NCBI RefSeq assembly: GCF_025996515.1
Contig: NZ_BLRH01000055.1
Span: 124,001-188,000, forward strand
Direction of reading: 5' to 3'
DNA length: 64,000 nt
DNA from: Rhizohabitans arisaemae
GTDB taxonomy: Bacteria > Actinomycetota > Actinomycetes > Streptosporangiales > Streptosporangiaceae
Shown: in pieces, positions 1 through 8,410 of the stretch
Layout: each line of letters begins with the position of its first letter
Numbering within the stretch: position 1 is the stretch's first letter
The notes under the pieces: generated by a model
Seen by the model: only the letters and a program-made list of their open reading frames with translations
What the model was told of the DNA's origin: nothing
Database searches by the model: none
Translations under genes and position numbers: made by a program

Positions 1-719
1 TGAACACCCACTCCTACGGCGGCTACTTCATGTGGGCTCCGGGGGCGTACAAGGTGCCGAGCCGCGAGACGCTGCCGCGGGTCGACTTCGGCACGGAGAA
101 CTTCTTCTGGGAGGCCTCGAACAAGATCCTCTCCGGGGTGCAGTCCTGGCGGGGCAACGGCATCTGGCCGGGCCGCACCGGCCCGATTCCGGACGTGCTC
201 TACTCCGCGGCCGGCAACAGCGCGGACGAGCACTGGACCAACCGCGGCATCATCGGCTGGAGCTTCGAGGTCGGCGCGGACGTCTACAACCCGGTGACCA
301 AGCAGTTCGAGGGCGTCGGCTTCCAGCCGCCGTTCACCGAGGGCCACGAGGAGGCCATGGAGTTCGCCTCCGGCCAGATCGCGATCCTGGAGGTCGCCCG
401 CGGCTACTCCCGTGACCGGGAGGACCCCGAATCCGACCTGGAGATCACCGGGCGGACGGACACCACCACCACGTTCACCTTCGAGCTGGACGAGCCGGCC
501 AACGTGTACTACACGCTGGACGGCAGCCGGCCCACCCTCAACTCGCCCAAGCTGACCGCCGCGGCGATGCGAGAGGGAGCGCAGAAGATCACGGTGGACA
601 GGACCACCCGGGTCCACTGGTTCTCCGTGGACATCCGGGGCAACGTCGAGGACGGCTACAAGCCTGACGGCAAGGGCCACAACTACCAGAGGGAGACGGT
701 GCGGGTCGGACGCCACTGA
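1..719 (+). CDS. M14 zinc carboxypeptidase, C-terminal part (5' end outside window)
   Basis: The frame is open from base 3 to the stop at 717, so the start lies upstream of the window. The fragment opens with THSYGG, which fits the block around the third zinc ligand of M14 peptidases (His196 in carboxypeptidase A numbering). It continues to SFEVGAD, whose Glu fits the catalytic Glu270 position. The last 90 or so residues contain YYTLDGSRPT, typical of the chitobiase/beta-hexosaminidase C-terminal module often found at the end of secreted actinobacterial M14 enzymes. Inference: a secreted metallocarboxypeptidase trimming peptides. It converges on the chitinase gene, with three palindromic repeats between them. 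The signal peptide and the HxxE zinc site are not visible here. Confidence 0.85.
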   Translation, partial: NTHSYGGYFMWAPGAYKVPSRETLPRVDFGTENFFWEASNKILSGVQSWRGNGIWPGRTGPIPDVLYSAAGNSADEHWTNRGIIGWSFEVGADVYNPVTKQFEGVGFQPPFTEGHEEAMEFASGQIAILEVARGYSRDREDPESDLEITGRTDTTTTFTFELDEPANVYYTLDGSRPTLNSPKLTAAAMREGAQKITVDRTTRVHWFSVDIRGNVEDGYKPDGKGHNYQRETVRVGRH

Positions 720-867
720 CCCCTGCGGCTCCAGGCGGCCATCGGTCTCGCACCGGTGGCCGCCGTTCCGTATTCCGGACCGGTACGGCCTCCGGCCGCC
801 CTCGACCCACACGATGCCGCCCGAGCCACCTCAGGCCGTACCGGCCCCCTGTACACCCATCGCCGAA

Positions 868-1168
868 TGATCATTGCGCTCTCCGCACCCTCCAGAGTCC
901 ACACACCACAACGATCACGAAGACGACACAGGGAGCCACGGATCACCCGAACACCACCGAGATCACCAACGACGCACTACCCACCCCAGCCGCCGAATGA
1001 TCATTGCGCCCTCCGCACCCTCCAGAGTCCACACACCACAACGATCACGAAGAAGCCGGCGGGCAGACCGAGGATCGCCGAGATCACCGGCGATGCGGCC
1101 GTGACGGCGGTCACCCGGTGATCGTTGTGTTCTCCGCACCCCCTCGGGTGCGCACAGCGCAACGATCA
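868..1168. repeat. Array of three 50-bp palindromic elements (family 1)
   Basis: Copies lie at 868-917, 998-1047 and 1119-1168. Each starts TGATCRTTG, has a central CGCACCC ... GGG part and ends ACGATCA, so the outer 11-13 bases form an imperfect hairpin. The first two copies lie in a longer direct repeat (from about 861 and 991, period 130) that includes flanking CGCCGAA and CGAAG. The third is more symmetric, with a GCGCAACGATCA right arm. Confidence 0.9.
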
Positions 1169-1306
1169 CGCGGGCGGCGTGGAGCTGTGGCCGGATCGCG
1201 CACCCGGCTTCGAGACAGGTCGCCCGGAGCGCAACGGCTTACGCGGCCGCAGGCCGTACCGGGCTCTCATCGAACCGGCGTGGATCCCGGGCCTGACGGC
1301 ACGGCG

Positions 1307-1338
1307 CACCCGGCGCCCGGGGAACCGGGCGCCGGGTG
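1307..1338 (-). terminator. Hairpin terminator of the chitinase gene
   Basis: Two perfect 14-base arms (CACCCGGCGCCCGG and its complement) enclose a GGAA loop, 20 bp beyond the chitinase stop codon. There is no T-run, as is usual in high-GC actinomycetes. Confidence 0.75.
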
Positions 1339-1357
1339 TTCGACCCGGTGAAACCGG

Positions 1358-3187
1358 TTACGGCATGGCCGCCAGATGCGGCTTGACCGTACGGGAGAAG
1401 TTCCAGTTGTGGGTCGCGTCCCAGTTGATGGACCAGGTCATCGCCCCGCGGATGCCCGGGTAGGCACGCGGCGGGACGAAACTGCCGCAGCTGGTCCGCT
1501 TGGCCAGGCAGTCCAGGGCGTTGTTCACCATGGACGGCGCGACGATGCCGCCGCCGGCCGCCCCGGGCCCGGCGGGCAGGCCGAGCGCCACCTGGTCTTC
1601 ACGCAGGCCGTTCTCCAGCTGGATGCAGGCGAGCGCGGTCATGAAGTTGATCGTGCCCTGGCCGTACGCCTGGGCCTGGTCGCAGCCGAGCATCGTGCCG
1701 GAGTTGTAGTACTGGGTGAACACCACGGTGAGGATGTCCTTGATGGCCAGCGCGAGCTGGAAGTAGGACCCGCCGGTCGACTGCATGTCGATGGTCTGCG
1801 GCGCCATGGTGATGATCAGGCCGGGCACCCGGCTGTGCAGCTGCCGCAGGGCCTGGGCCATGTAGGTGGCGTTGAGGCCGTTCTCCAGGTCGATGTCGAT
1901 GCCGTCGAACCCGTAGGTCTGGATCAGGTTGTAGGCGCTGTTGGAGAAGGCCGTGGCCGCCGCGGAGCTGGCCACCTGGACCCGGCCGAGCTCACCGCCG
2001 ACCGAGAGGATGACCTTCTGGCCCCGCGACTTCAGCGTCGCCACGTCCGCGGTGAACTGGGCGTTGGTGTAGCCGTTGAGCGCGGTCGAGAGCTTGGGGT
2101 CGATGCTGTAGGCGAGCTCACCGGGGGTCGAGGTCGCGTCGGCGAAAGCCACCGCGACCAGGTCGTAGTCCCTCGGAACCTCGCTGAGCCGGAGCGCCTG
2201 CGCCGGGTTGGTGAAGTTCTGCCAGTAGCCGGTGAGGAAGTGCTTGGGCAGCGGGTCGACCCGGCAGCCGTCAGTGGTGCCGGAGACCGAACCGGACGCG
2301 GCGGACTCACCGATGGAGTTGTACGCCTTGACGGTGTAGGTGTGCGGCTCGCAGAGCCCCAGGCCCGAGATCGTGGCGGTGGTGCCGGTCACGGTCGCCC
2401 GCACGTTGGCACCCTCGTACACCCGGTAACCCGTCACGGTCCCGGAGGAGCCGGTCCAGGCCAGGGTGAGGGAGCTGTTGGTCTTGCCGCTCACGGTCGG
2501 GGTGCCGGGGACGCCGGGCACGCCCTGGCACCCGGAGGTGGTCCCGGTGACCGAGCCGCTCGCCGCGGACTCACCGACGCTGTTGTAGGCCTTGACGGTG
2601 TAGGTGTGCGGCTGGCACAAAGCGAGGCCCGAGATCGTGGCGGTGGTGCCGGTCACGGTCGCCCGCACGTTGGCACCCTCGTACACCCGGTAACCCGTCA
2701 CAGTCCCGGAGGAGCCGGTCCAGGCCAGCGAGATGGAGGTGTCGGTCACCCCGGTCACGGTCGGGGTGCCGGGGGTGCCGGGCACGCCGCCGGTGTCGGT
2801 GCAGGAACCGCCGTTGAGCTTGCAGTTCAGCGGGAGGGCGCTCGGGCCGCCGGGGGTGCCGAGGAAGCCGAAGGTCCGCGACGCGCCGGGGGCGATGCTC
2901 CCGTTCCAGCTGAGGTTGTCGAAGACGTAGTGCTGCCCGGTCCTGGTCATCCGGGCGTCCCAGGAGGAGCCGACCGAGATCCCGGCGGGGAGGTCGAACT
3001 CGACCTTCCACGAGGCGAGCGGGGTGGTGCTGCCGTTGGTGATGGTGTATTGGCCCTGCCACCCGGAGCCCCAGTCGCCGGTCTTGACGAAGGTGGCGGT
3101 GGCGGACGCGGCGCTCGCCGGTCCGGTGGTCGCGATCAGGGCCGTCGCCGCCAATAAGGCGGCGACGCACAGGCGGATGAAACGCAT
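1358..3187 (-). CDS. Secreted GH18 chitinase with CBM2 and two FnIII modules
   Basis: A 609-residue extracellular chitinase. The ATG at 3187 is preceded by GGGAG at a suitable distance and starts a Sec signal peptide ending around PASA-A, residues 1-28; an upstream in-frame start would put 31 charged residues before it. A CBM2 domain follows (about 29-135, WGSGWQGQYTITN), then two near-identical FnIII modules (about 145-325, repeated block SGTVTGYRVYEGANV), then a GH18 barrel with the catalytic motif DGIDIDLE, whose last Glu is the acid/base. The family hydrolyses beta-1,4 links in chitin and forms the product through substrate-assisted catalysis. It is transcribed alone and ends at a strong hairpin. 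No exact DasR box was recognised upstream. Confidence 0.95.
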   Translation of the reverse strand: MRFIRLCVAALLAATALIATTGPASAASATATFVKTGDWGSGWQGQYTITNGSTTPLASWKVEFDLPAGISVGSSWDARMTRTGQHYVFDNLSWNGSIAPGASRTFGFLGTPGGPSALPLNCKLNGGSCTDTGGVPGTPGTPTVTGVTDTSISLAWTGSSGTVTGYRVYEGANVRATVTGTTATISGLALCQPHTYTVKAYNSVGESAASGSVTGTTSGCQGVPGVPGTPTVSGKTNSSLTLAWTGSSGTVTGYRVYEGANVRATVTGTTATISGLGLCEPHTYTVKAYNSIGESAASGSVSGTTDGCRVDPLPKHFLTGYWQNFTNPAQALRLSEVPRDYDLVAVAFADATSTPGELAYSIDPKLSTALNGYTNAQFTADVATLKSRGQKVILSVGGELGRVQVASSAAATAFSNSAYNLIQTYGFDGIDIDLENGLNATYMAQALRQLHSRVPGLIITMAPQTIDMQSTGGSYFQLALAIKDILTVVFTQYYNSGTMLGCDQAQAYGQGTINFMTALACIQLENGLREDQVALGLPAGPGAAGGGIVAPSMVNNALDCLAKRTSCGSFVPPRAYPGIRGAMTWSINWDATHNWNFSRTVKPHLAAMP

Positions 3188-3285
3188 GTGGTGCTCCCTC
3201 AGGGAGGGCCGGCAGGGCTGAGGGCCGCCGTGCCGGCAGTGGGGGGTCTGTCGGCGCGATGCCTGCGCCGTCTCCGGCACAGGCC

Positions 3286-3316
3286 CAATACTTTTAATAA
3301 AGTTTCCTAATAGATG
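3286..3316 (-). promoter_or_regulatory. AT-rich putative chitinase promoter/operator
   Basis: On the minus strand the patch reads TTAGGAAACTTTATTAA, a near-palindrome around GGAAACTTT, in a block of about 30 bp with low GC. It ends about 100 bp upstream of the chitinase start. Its position and composition suggest a regulated promoter; the binding protein is unknown. Confidence 0.35.
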
Positions 3317-3451
3317 TGCGTGATCGTAACCCGATCGACATCACTCCACAAGAGCCCGAACCCCACCAAACCGTTCCGGTACGGCCGCCACAGGGCCCAC
3401 CCGTCGCGGTCGACCCCTCGCTCACCGCGCGATCCCCCCGAACACTCCCCG

Positions 3452-3869
3452 TGATCGTTGCGCTGTACACACCCTCCAGGGGCCACACACCACAACGATC
3501 ACCAGAGCAGACTGCCGGCACCCCGCCCCACATGATCACTGCGCTCTGCGCACCCCAGCGGGAGCACACAGCGCAACGATCACCAAGCAGCTGGGGCGCG
3601 GCCTCGTAGGACGTGCGAGAGCCCCCAACTCGCCAAATGATCGTTGCGCTGTACGCACCCTCCAGGGGCCACACACCACAACGATCACCAAAGCAGACTG
3701 CCGACACCCCACCCGGCATGATCGTTGCGCTCTGCGCACCCCAGCGGGAGCACACAGCGCAACGATCACCGAGCAGTGGGCGCCGCTTCGTAGGACGTGC
3801 TAGCCCCGGACGCGCCGAATGATCGTTGCGCTGTGCGACCCCGCAGGGGTGCACACAGCGCAACGATCA
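3452..3869. repeat. Array of five 50-bp palindromic elements (family 1)
   Basis: Copies lie at 3452-3501, 3533-3582, 3638-3687, 3719-3768 and 3820-3869. They alternate between two subtypes: right arm CACAACGATCA (copies 1 and 3) and right arm GCGCAACGATCA (copies 2, 4 and 5). The pair 3452-3582 is repeated at 3638-3768 (period 186) with few differences, and the segments after each pair are also related, so the array grew by tandem duplication. The last copy ends 6 bp from the stop codon of the large NRPS gene. Confidence 0.9.
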
Positions 3870-3875
3870 CCGGAG

Positions 3876-6800
3876 TCAGACCCGGGTGCGGCGGACCACG
3901 GCGAAGAAGCCGGGGATCCTGATGGAACTCGTGTCCGAGTCGGGGTCGATGGCGGCCAGCTCGACCCCGCCCGAGGTCACCTGCTCCCAGCCGTCCTCCG
4001 CCCGGAAGTAGCGGTCCAGCTCCTCGCCGCCGAAGCGGGAGGAGTGGTTGACCCCGGCCCGCTCCAGCGGCCGGACGAGCGTGGCGGCCCGGCCGCGGTC
4101 TCCCCCGACGAAGCCGAGGTAGCCGAAGGAGGACTCCTCGTAAGCCGGTTCGAGGAGGATGAGCACGCCGCGGTCGCCCGTCAGCTCGGCCACGGTCTCG
4201 GCGAAGCCGCGCCGCCCCGCGTCGTCCAGGACGTGCAGGACCGCGCGGACGAAGACGTTGGCGTCGCCGATCTCCATGGCGAGGGCCGTGCCCTCCTCGG
4301 GCCGGGTGGCGTCGAGGGTCTGGAAGGCGGTGCGCGGGGTCCGCACGGACTCGGCGACGGCGTGCGCGATCGCGCTGGCCGAGACGTCGGTGCCGACGGC
4401 CGCGGGGAACCTGGCGGCGAACGCCCGGGTGAACCGGCCGTTGCCGCAGCCGATGTCGACGACGGGAAGCGAGCGGTTCATGTGCTGGAGCGCGACGTCG
4501 ACCCAGTCGGAGAGCTCCTGGTCGTTGTCGGGGTCCCACAGGACGTCGCCGCCGGACCCGGTGCGGTCGACCCCGGCCCAGAACCGCTCCCACGCCTCAC
4601 CGGTGTCCCGGCCCGCGAGGGTGTCCTCCGGCCCGTCGGCCGCGGGGAGCTCGTGCGACGAGGTGAGGCCGAAGTCGGCGGCCCGCCACGTAGCCGGGTC
4701 GTCGATGAGCCGGTGCAGGATGGCGCAGAAGGCGTCGAACATCTCCTCGACCAGGCCGTCGGGGAACAGCCCGGGGAGGAAGTCCCAGTTGAACTGGAGC
4801 TCCCCCGCGACTTCGAAGACCTGGAAGTCGATCGAGACCTGCGGGGTCTGGGAGATGGAGTAGGTGGCCTCGCCGAGGGAGGCGGCGAAGGCGCGCGGCG
4901 GATGGCCGGCGAGGCTGGTCATCACGATGGGCATGGCGGGGAGCATGGCGCCGCGCTTGCGGGTGAGGGCCCGCAGGACCTGGACGCCGCTGAAGTACCG
5001 GTGCTCCAGGTCGGCCCAGAGCTGGCCCTGCAGGGCCTGCGCGCGTTCGGCGAAGGTGCCGTCGGCCTTCTCGACGGCGAGGAGCATCGTGGTGGTGGTG
5101 TCGCCGAGGAGCCCGTTGATGTCGGGGTGAAGCGGCAGGCGGTTGAAGATGGGGAAGTTGATGGTGAACCGCTCGGAGCCGCTCCAGGCCCGGAGGACCT
5201 CGGCGAAGACGGCGGCGAGCAGGCCGGAGGGCGTGACGCCGTACTCGGTGGCCTGGGCCTTGAGCCGGTCCCAGGTCCCCGGGTCGATGCGGTGGTCGCG
5301 CCGGTCGAAGCGGATCGGCTTCTCCTCCTGGTCCGCCGGGCGGGCGGGGAGGACGGGGGCGGCCGGCAGGGTGTCGAGGCGGTCGAGCCAGTAGAGCTCC
5401 GAGCGCCGGTAGACGTCGCTGTCGGTGAGCCGGTCCCGGCCGCCGAGAACGTAGTCCCGGAAGCTGAGCCGCAGCGGGGGCATCTCCTCGTCGGGGTGTT
5501 CGTAGAGCTGGACCAGGTCGGGGATGAGGACCTGGAAGTAGCTCCAGGCGTCGGAGATGAGGAAGTCGAGGCTGAGGTGGATGCGGACCCGCCAGGCCGG
5601 TCCGGGGAGGATGGAGAGCCGGACGTCGAAGAGCGGCCAGTGCCCGTCGTCGAGGACCTGGTGGGAGAGCCGGGAGCGCAGCGCCTCCAGCTGCTCGGCG
5701 GCGGCTACGGGGTCGGCGTCGCTCAGGTCCAGGACGTCGATGTCGTAGTGCGGCGGCTCGGCGAGGACCTGCTGCAGGGCGTCGGGCCTGATGATCGTAC
5801 GGAGCGCGTCGTGCCGCTCGACGAGTCTGCGCCAGGCGGTCTTGAACCGCTCGACGTCGAGGTGGTCGCTCTCCCATTCGAAGTAGCCGTGGCATCCGAC
5901 GTTGCCGAGGTCGACGGCGTCGCCCCGGCCGACCCACAGCGCCTGCTGGCATTCGGTGAGCGGGAACGGGGTGAACCGGTTCGCGGGGTCGGGTTCGATG
6001 GCGGACATGCCGCCGAAGTCCGATCTGCCCTCGGTTTTGCTGACGCCGATGAGCCCGGCGAGCCCTTCGATCGTGGGACACCGGTAGAGGTCGGGGAGGC
6101 TGAGTTCGACCGCGAACGCCGTACGGACCTCGTCGATGAGCCGGAAGGCGAGGAGGGAATGCCCGCCGAGCTCGAAGAAGTTGTCCTCGACGCCGACCCG
6201 TTCGATGTTGAACAGCGCCGCCCAGATCCGCTCCAGCCGGGTCTCGATCTCGTTCCGCGGGGCGACGATCTCGGTGCCGTCCCCGGTCCCGGTCGGCTCG
6301 GGCAGCGCCCGCAGGTCCAGCTTGCCGTTCGGCAGGCGGGGCAGCTCGTCCAAGGCGACGATCACCGCGGGCACCATGTACTGCGGCAGCCGCCGGGTGA
6401 CGTGCGCGCGGATGATCCGGGCCTCGGCGGAGGCGGGGGCGACGTAGGCGACCAGGCGCAGACCGCCCCACTCCTCCGGCCGCGCCGTGACGACGGCCTC
6501 GGCGACGCCGGGCGCCGACCCGACGACGGTCTCGACCTCGCCGAGCTCGACCCGGAACCCGCGGATCTTCACCTGGGCGTCGGAGCGGCCGAGGAGCTCG
6601 ATCACCCCGTCCGGACGGTGCCGCGCGAGGTCCCCGGTGTCGTACAGGACGGGCTCGGGCTCCTCGGGAAGGGTGGTGGGGCGGAACTTGGCGGCGGTGA
6701 GCTCATCCCTGCGGTGGTAGCCGGCGGCGACGCCCGCCCCCGCGATGTGCAGGTGCCCCACGACCCCGACGGGCACCGGCGCGCCCGCCGCGTCGAGGAT

Positions 6801-8390
6801 GTAGGCCCGGGTGTTGGCGACCGGCCTGCCGACGGGGACGGGCCGGGTCTCGCGGATCTCCTCGGGGGTGGCCTGCGCGGTGCAGTCCTGGCCGGCGCCG
6901 ATGTCCAGGCAGGAGAGCGCGTTGGTGGTCTCGGTGGAGCCGTAGGTCATGACCACCCGGAACGGGGTGTCGACCGGTGGCCAGCTGTGTACGCGCTCGG
7001 CGGTGGTGACCATGATGCGCAGCCGGGTGCCCTCCGGCCAGTGCAGCGGCCAGACCCGTTCGGCGAGCGCGGCGACGAGCATCGTGTGGGTGATCCCGGA
7101 GGAGACGAGCCAGTCGCGCACCTGCTCGGGCGTACGCTCCTCGACGTCCCCGACGTGGATCGCCACGCCGAGCGCGAGGTAGGGAAGCCACTCCATAAGC
7201 TGGACCGCGAAGCCGGGGGTGGAGAGCCAGGAGGCCCGGTCGCCCGGGCGCACGCCGTACGCCCGGCCGGTCCAGTGCACGAGGTTGACCAGCGCGCCGT
7301 GCCGTTCGAGGACCGCCTTGGGACGCCCGGTGGAGCCGGAGGTGTAGATGAGGTGGCTGACGGTGTCCGCGGTCAGCGTCACCTCGGGCGCCTCGTCCGG
7401 CTCGTCGTCGAACTCGGCGCCGTCGACCCGCAGGACCCGCACCCCGCCGGGCGCCCGGCCCTGCAGCGCCTCGGTGACCAGGACGACGACGGGCTCGGCG
7501 TCCTCGACCATGTGTGTGAGCCGGGCGTCGGGGTTGACCGGGTCGAGCGGGACCAGCGCCGCCCCGGTCTTGAGCACGCCGAGGGTGGCCAGGACGAAGT
7601 CGGCGCCGCGCGGGCAGAGGAGGCCGACCCGCTCACCGGGTACCGCGCCGAGCCGGCGCAGCAGGCCGGCGATCTTGTTGGTGCGGGTCTCCAGCTCGGC
7701 GAACGTGACGACCCGGTCCCCCTGGACCAGCGCCGGGGCATCGGGGGTCGCGGCGGCGTGCTCGGCGACGAGCCGCGGGTAGCTCGTGTCCGGCCAGTCG
7801 GCGGCGGTGTCGTTCCAGCCGGTGAGGATGCGGGCGCGGTCCTCCCGGGTGAGCAGGTCGAGCTCGGACACCGGGCTGCCGGGGCGGGCCCGGGCGCTCA
7901 CCGCGAGGGTGACCAGCTGCCCGGCCATCCGCTCGGCGGTCTCGGGCAGCCACAGGTCGGCCGCGGCGAGCAGCACGCCTCCGTCCTCGGAGACGAGCAG
8001 GCACAGGTCGCCGGGGATCCGCCCCTGGTCAATGTGGGCGAGGGCGACGGTGACGCCGCCGTCCGCGGGGGCCGTACCGCCCGGTACGGTCTGGGCGGCG
8101 CCGGGACGGGCCACCCGGGCCCGCAGGGTGCCCAGGGTGTCGCCGGGATCCACGTCGTAGCGGTGTACCCGGCCGGTGGATCCGGTCAGGGGGATCTCGC
8201 CGACGCCGCTGTAGCGGTGCAGGAAGGCGAGGAACAGCGCGGTCCACCAGTCCTGGGTCCGCCCGGTGATGGGGACGCGCACGGAGTAGTGGCCGGCCGT
8301 TCCGTTGACGGACCGGCCGCGATCGGTCGGCAGGTCGAGAAACTCGGGGGTGGTGACCTGGGCACCTCGGGTGATGGCGGGGGTGGTCAC
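3876..8390 (-). CDS. NRPS: half-C, A (no Asp235), T, Cy, C-terminal methyltransferase
   Basis: A 1504-residue protein. The GTG at 8390 follows AAGGAGGT by 6 bases. Residues 1-170 resemble only the C-terminal lobe of a condensation domain; no HHxxxDG is present. The A domain (about 190-660) has YTSGSTGRPKA at 349, YGSTETT and NGK, but the position that normally carries the Asp binding the alpha-amino group is Ala (FAVQLMEW); my reading of the code is A-V-M-M-V-T-T-N-A-K. The T domain has LGGHSL, Ser745. A heterocyclisation domain follows (about 815-1230; DxxxxDxxS at D942, D947, S950). The end is a class I SAM methyltransferase (VVDIGCGNG near 1312). Inference: a starter module for an aryl or other non-alpha-amino acid, with a Cy that works with an A-T module in trans. 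Last gene of the leftward operon. Confidence 0.9.
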   Translation of the reverse strand: MTTPAITRGAQVTTPEFLDLPTDRGRSVNGTAGHYSVRVPITGRTQDWWTALFLAFLHRYSGVGEIPLTGSTGRVHRYDVDPGDTLGTLRARVARPGAAQTVPGGTAPADGGVTVALAHIDQGRIPGDLCLLVSEDGGVLLAAADLWLPETAERMAGQLVTLAVSARARPGSPVSELDLLTREDRARILTGWNDTAADWPDTSYPRLVAEHAAATPDAPALVQGDRVVTFAELETRTNKIAGLLRRLGAVPGERVGLLCPRGADFVLATLGVLKTGAALVPLDPVNPDARLTHMVEDAEPVVVLVTEALQGRAPGGVRVLRVDGAEFDDEPDEAPEVTLTADTVSHLIYTSGSTGRPKAVLERHGALVNLVHWTGRAYGVRPGDRASWLSTPGFAVQLMEWLPYLALGVAIHVGDVEERTPEQVRDWLVSSGITHTMLVAALAERVWPLHWPEGTRLRIMVTTAERVHSWPPVDTPFRVVMTYGSTETTNALSCLDIGAGQDCTAQATPEEIRETRPVPVGRPVANTRAYILDAAGAPVPVGVVGHLHIAGAGVAAGYHRRDELTAAKFRPTTLPEEPEPVLYDTGDLARHRPDGVIELLGRSDAQVKIRGFRVELGEVETVVGSAPGVAEAVVTARPEEWGGLRLVAYVAPASAEARIIRAHVTRRLPQYMVPAVIVALDELPRLPNGKLDLRALPEPTGTGDGTEIVAPRNEIETRLERIWAALFNIERVGVEDNFFELGGHSLLAFRLIDEVRTAFAVELSLPDLYRCPTIEGLAGLIGVSKTEGRSDFGGMSAIEPDPANRFTPFPLTECQQALWVGRGDAVDLGNVGCHGYFEWESDHLDVERFKTAWRRLVERHDALRTIIRPDALQQVLAEPPHYDIDVLDLSDADPVAAAEQLEALRSRLSHQVLDDGHWPLFDVRLSILPGPAWRVRIHLSLDFLISDAWSYFQVLIPDLVQLYEHPDEEMPPLRLSFRDYVLGGRDRLTDSDVYRRSELYWLDRLDTLPAAPVLPARPADQEEKPIRFDRRDHRIDPGTWDRLKAQATEYGVTPSGLLAAVFAEVLRAWSGSERFTINFPIFNRLPLHPDINGLLGDTTTTMLLAVEKADGTFAERAQALQGQLWADLEHRYFSGVQVLRALTRKRGAMLPAMPIVMTSLAGHPPRAFAASLGEATYSISQTPQVSIDFQVFEVAGELQFNWDFLPGLFPDGLVEEMFDAFCAILHRLIDDPATWRAADFGLTSSHELPAADGPEDTLAGRDTGEAWERFWAGVDRTGSGGDVLWDPDNDQELSDWVDVALQHMNRSLPVVDIGCGNGRFTRAFAARFPAAVGTDVSASAIAHAVAESVRTPRTAFQTLDATRPEEGTALAMEIGDANVFVRAVLHVLDDAGRRGFAETVAELTGDRGVLILLEPAYEESSFGYLGFVGGDRGRAATLVRPLERAGVNHSSRFGGEELDRYFRAEDGWEQVTSGGVELAAIDPDSDTSSIRIPGFFAVVRRTRV

Positions 8391-8410
8391 GGCGTTACCT
8401 CCTTGGGGGC

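Larger units (their letters stand above)
720..1357. other. Convergent intergenic region with three palindromic repeats
   Basis: This 638-bp gap lies between the stop codons of the carboxypeptidase and chitinase genes. It holds three 50-bp palindromic elements and, next to the chitinase stop, a strong terminator hairpin. GTACGG-rich inverted segments around 770-840 resemble the second repeat family seen near 53.5 kb. I see no gene: the open frames crossing it run through the repeats and lack ribosome-binding sites. Confidence 0.6.
3188..3875. other. Chitinase promoter region and repeat array
   Basis: This 688-bp gap holds the chitinase leader, an AT-rich patch at about 3288-3315 (cacttttaataaagtttcc-like) that stands out from the GC-rich surroundings and is the likely promoter or operator, and then five palindromic elements that stop 6 bp from the NRPS stop codon. 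No coding sequence is convincing. Confidence 0.6.

Noticed and set aside
868-1168. Open frames running through the palindromic elements (starting ATGATCATTGCG)
   Set aside because: The elements are 50 bp, not a multiple of 3, frames differ between copies, and no ribosome-binding site or conserved peptide is found.
3188-3320. DasR-type or chitinase direct-repeat operators
   Set aside because: No match to the TGGTCTAGACCA-type box was found upstream of the chitinase; only an AT-rich near-palindrome is present.
3452-3869. CRISPR-like array of regularly spaced repeats
   Set aside because: Repeats are 50-bp palindromes with variable centres, spacing is irregular (31-55 bp), spacers are themselves related, and no cas gene is present.
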